From Maea johnstoni (Eukaryota; Annelida; Polychaeta; Spionida; Magelonidae), in contig CAWWDR010000301.1 in the NCBI GenBank assembly GCA_963942565.1, positions 1 through 64,000 on the forward strand: a DNA stretch of 64,000 nt, written 5' to 3'. The translations under genes were made by a program, and so were the position numbers. The number at the start of each line of letters is the position of its first letter. The stretch's first letter is position 1. Below are positions 61,900 to 64,000 of this stretch, piece by piece. The notes under the pieces are model-generated. The model saw only the letters and a program-made list of their open reading frames with translations, ran no database searches and was not told the DNA's origin.

Positions 61900-62747
61900 T
61901 ATAGGATCATGGTTCTTAGTTGTTTCGCAAGATAATTTGATGCGGGGGAGGAGGGCCATTGGTGTTTCTCATTTCCAATTGTTACCTGTTTGACGTTTTG
62001 GACTGTCATGAGGGAATTACAGATTATTACTTCATCAGCGCTTGTTAAGCTGGATATTTCAATGCCGCTCTTTAAGGCTTTTATTTCGATTCCATCGATT
62101 TTAGTCACGGTATTTATTATGGCATCCTGCATTATCCCAGGCAGATAATTATTATCTTTATGTACGTAATGCAAGCAAGAGTCTTTTAGGTATAGGATGT
62201 TGGTGTAGGATCCTTCCAGAATGTTGCCTTCTCTATTGCAGAATAGGACTTCGTCGCTATTGTGTTCTTTTTGATAGTGATCTTTCCAGTGCAGATTGTA
62301 TTGGTAATTGAGGGATTTATATCGGTTGAGTTTGGATTCATAGATTTCATTGTGTATGGATAAGGTAAAATCTTTAATTGGTCTGGTGTAGGGAGATGCT
62401 GTTACAACAGTATCCCATCGGTTTCCCATTTCAATGGGTGCATAGATTATCTTGACTCGGCAGCAGTGACTCTCCAGGTTTGTATGAGTCAGGAATTGGT
62501 GAATTTTTTCTTTGGTTATTTCGTCATAGTCAATTGAGATATGAAGATCGCCACAGGTTTTTTTCATGCGTTCAATATGTTCGTCGAATAAATGAAGATT
62601 TTCATTCTCGTACAATAGGGTTTCAAAGAATCCCTGACCATAGTTGAAAAAGGGAGAATGGCTGTCTGTATTCAGTTTGGGGTTTATGATTAATCCCCTG
62701 TGCAGTATTGCTCTTCTTGAATGTTCTCCATATTGATTGCTTTCCAA
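61899..62747 (-). CDS. pabC: Aminotransferase class IV, probable aminodeoxychorismate lyase
   Basis: 282 aa fold IV PLP enzyme. It has FFNYGQGFFETLLYENENLHLFDEHIERM at the N-terminus (interrupted only by family variation), the PLP Lys in NRYKSLNYQYNL, and EGNILEGSYTNILYL binding the cofactor phosphate. Next to pabB it should convert 4-amino-4-deoxychorismate to p-aminobenzoate and pyruvate for folate. It overlaps pabB by 58 bases in another frame; its true start may lie a little downstream of 62747. Confidence 0.85.
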   Translation of the reverse strand: MESNQYGEHSRRAILHRGLIINPKLNTDSHSPFFNYGQGFFETLLYENENLHLFDEHIERMKKTCGDLHISIDYDEITKEKIHQFLTHTNLESHCCRVKIIYAPIEMGNRWDTVVTASPYTRPIKDFTLSIHNEIYESKLNRYKSLNYQYNLHWKDHYQKEHNSDEVLFCNREGNILEGSYTNILYLKDSCLHYVHKDNNYLPGIMQDAIINTVTKIDGIEIKALKSGIEISSLTSADEVIICNSLMTVQNVKQVTIGNEKHQWPSSPASNYLAKQLRTMIL

Positions 62748-64000
62748 ATGTTTGTCCCCTTATGGATCGTCTCTTCATATTCTTCCGATGGATCGGATAA
62801 TAGGGTAATTCCTCCGCCTACATTGAATATTATATCGGAACCCGATTGAAATAAAGATCGAATCATAATATTAAATAAGCTGTCTCCGTTAAAAGACACT
62901 TTACCGAAACTGCCTGTGTATATGCCTCTGGCTTCGCTTTCAAGTTCATCAATAATCTGACAGGCCCTTATTTTGGGGCAACCGGTTATAGATCCGCCGG
63001 GAAAGGTTTTTTTGAGTATATCACCGATTCCAATGTGGGGCAGCAAATCTCCCAGAACATCGGCATATAGGTGATAAACGTTATCAAGTGTCATCAAAAT
63101 GGGAAACTGAGGTACTTTCACAGTTCCGGGAGTACAGACTTGAGACATATCGTTTCTCAATAAATCGACTATCATTGCCAGCTCGGCTATGTTTTTTTCA
63201 GATTGTAATAATTCTTTTTTATTGGATAGATCGGTAGATGGGGTTTTTCCTCTGGCAATGGTTCCCTTTATGGGAGAGGCGGTTATTTTCCCCTTTTCTG
63301 TTTTAAAGAACAGCTCCGGACTGGTACTGATCACATTTCCACCGGGAATGGATGCGAAAACACCGTAAGCGATTCTGTTGGATTCATAGAGTTTTATTGC
63401 CATTTCCAGGGGAGTGTATTCAGTTTCTCCATGTATGGCTCTGGTAATGTTCGCCTGATAAATGTCACCCTCTTTGATATATTTTACGGTTTTTGTGACA
63501 GCTTCTTCAAAAGCTTTTTTATCAAGAGATGTTCCTTTATACAGGCTTTTTTTCACAGTTAAACCAAAATCAATTGGTGTTTTAATTATAGATAAAAGAT
63601 CAATACTATTGAAATTAAAGTCAAAATCAAGACTTACAGTCCGGGCAGTTTCGCTATTTCTATCAGAGATTATATAATGTTCATAAAGGGCAAAATAGAA
63701 ATCGGGATAGATTTTCTGCTCCCGTTTTTCATAGAGATCCTTTTCTTCAAAGCGGTCTTTGTAATCGTAACTAATATACCCTAGAAAGGAGATCTCTTCG
63801 GGTAAATTGCGGTTTTCATTAATTAAATTATCCAGTTCATTTAAAGGATCGCTTATATCCTTTTTAAGGTCACCAATCTGGATTTCCTTTTCTCTGATAA
63901 TTAATATTGGATTTATTCCTGTATATTCCCTGTCATCATCTGTCTGGGCTGAAAATAGTGAAATACCCTGATGAGATTCAGTAAGTGAGAATATGGTTTT
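62690..64000 (-). CDS. pabB: Aminodeoxychorismate synthase component I (N-terminus beyond window)
   Basis: The minus-strand frame is open from the stop at 62690 through the window edge (437 codons visible); the often-called GTG at 63556 is internal. Upstream residues include LGYISYDYKDRFE and KIYPDFYFALYEH, typical of the PabB N-domain. The chorismate-binding domain follows: GDIYQANITRA, ASPIKGTIARG, EKNIAELAMIVDLLRNDMSQVC and FPGGSITGCPKIRACQII. It forms aminodeoxychorismate from chorismate with a glutaminase partner. Coupled to pabC. Confidence 0.88.
   Translation of the reverse strand, partial: KTIFSLTESHQGISLFSAQTDDDREYTGINPILIIREKEIQIGDLKKDISDPLNELDNLINENRNLPEEISFLGYISYDYKDRFEEKDLYEKREQKIYPDFYFALYEHYIISDRNSETARTVSLDFDFNFNSIDLLSIIKTPIDFGLTVKKSLYKGTSLDKKAFEEAVTKTVKYIKEGDIYQANITRAIHGETEYTPLEMAIKLYESNRIAYGVFASIPGGNVISTSPELFFKTEKGKITASPIKGTIARGKTPSTDLSNKKELLQSEKNIAELAMIVDLLRNDMSQVCTPGTVKVPQFPILMTLDNVYHLYADVLGDLLPHIGIGDILKKTFPGGSITGCPKIRACQIIDELESEARGIYTGSFGKVSFNGDSLFNIMIRSLFQSGSDIIFNVGGGITLLSDPSEEYEETIHKGTNIWKAINMENIQEEQYCTGD

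Noticed and set aside
1-64000. CRISPR arrays, rRNA genes, prophage or integrative element structural genes
   Set aside because: No regularly spaced repeats, rRNA sequence or phage structural proteins were seen. The only clear mobile DNA is the three insertion sequences.

Overview
The window looks like part of the chromosome of a free-living, heterotrophic spirochaete. The main clue is that the substrate-binding proteins carry the export signal followed by AGGQQE or AAGQQD that is typical of Spirochaetaceae. GC content is moderate, intergenic regions are AT-rich, GTG and TTG starts are common, and the gene content is that of an anaerobic sugar fermenter. The taxonomic call is inference; no rRNA is present.

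Layout. (a) 1-1.1 kb: the edge of a YceH-like gene and a stand-alone response regulator. (b) 1.1-6.8 kb: three uroporphyrinogen-decarboxylase-like (URO-D/MtaA superfamily) genes, one frameshifted, with GntR and AraC regulators and a YhcH-type sugar protein. (c) 6.8-10.1 kb: a MATE exporter, a VapBC-type toxin-antitoxin pair, a small coiled-coil membrane protein and a YdcF-like protein. (d) 10.1-22.6 kb: a divergent regulon that looks built for sialic acid or sulfated amino sugars. It holds an AGE epimerase, two sulfatases, a GntR regulator, a complete DppBCDF-type transporter and a NanA-type aldolase. Its substrate-binding protein gene is cut by an IS630-family element and its lobes are in circularly permuted order. 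The distal sulfatase is truncated, and an IS1182-family element that itself contains an IS110-family element sits next to it (22.6-25.7 kb). (e) 26-29.5 kb: small enzyme genes with tightly packed starts. (f) 29.7-46.7 kb: the most unusual region. A LacI regulator with two perfect operators is followed by an RbsBAC-type sugar ABC transporter, four URO-D-superfamily genes, an AraC regulator, an SGNH esterase, L-rhamnose mutarotase, another URO-D gene, and a second copy of the whole transporter that appears identical over about 3.6 kb. (g) 46.8-50.1 kb: a GGDEF-EAL protein, then a MarR regulator and arsenite methyltransferase sharing a palindromic operator. (h) 50.2-55.8 kb: an AAC(3)-like acetyltransferase and a lysine operon (dapD, aminotransferase, lysA, dapE). 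(i) 55.8-58 kb: two convergent genes, each with one in-frame TGA. (j) 58-64 kb: FHA protein, Ser/Thr kinase, hybrid histidine kinase, a duplicated intergenic repeat, and pabC/pabB.

How the genes may work together. The URO-D paralogs (eight in the window) lie in operons with sugar transport and sugar-mutarotase genes, not with haem genes. No corrinoid protein or MtaB-like partner is present. The best hypothesis is a system for uptake and demethylation, or a related one-carbon reaction, of modified deoxy-sugars. This is inference from family and context.

Several genes are interrupted: a URO-D frameshift, an esterase frameshift, two in-frame TGAs, one IS disruption and one truncated sulfatase. 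Some of these may be sequencing errors.
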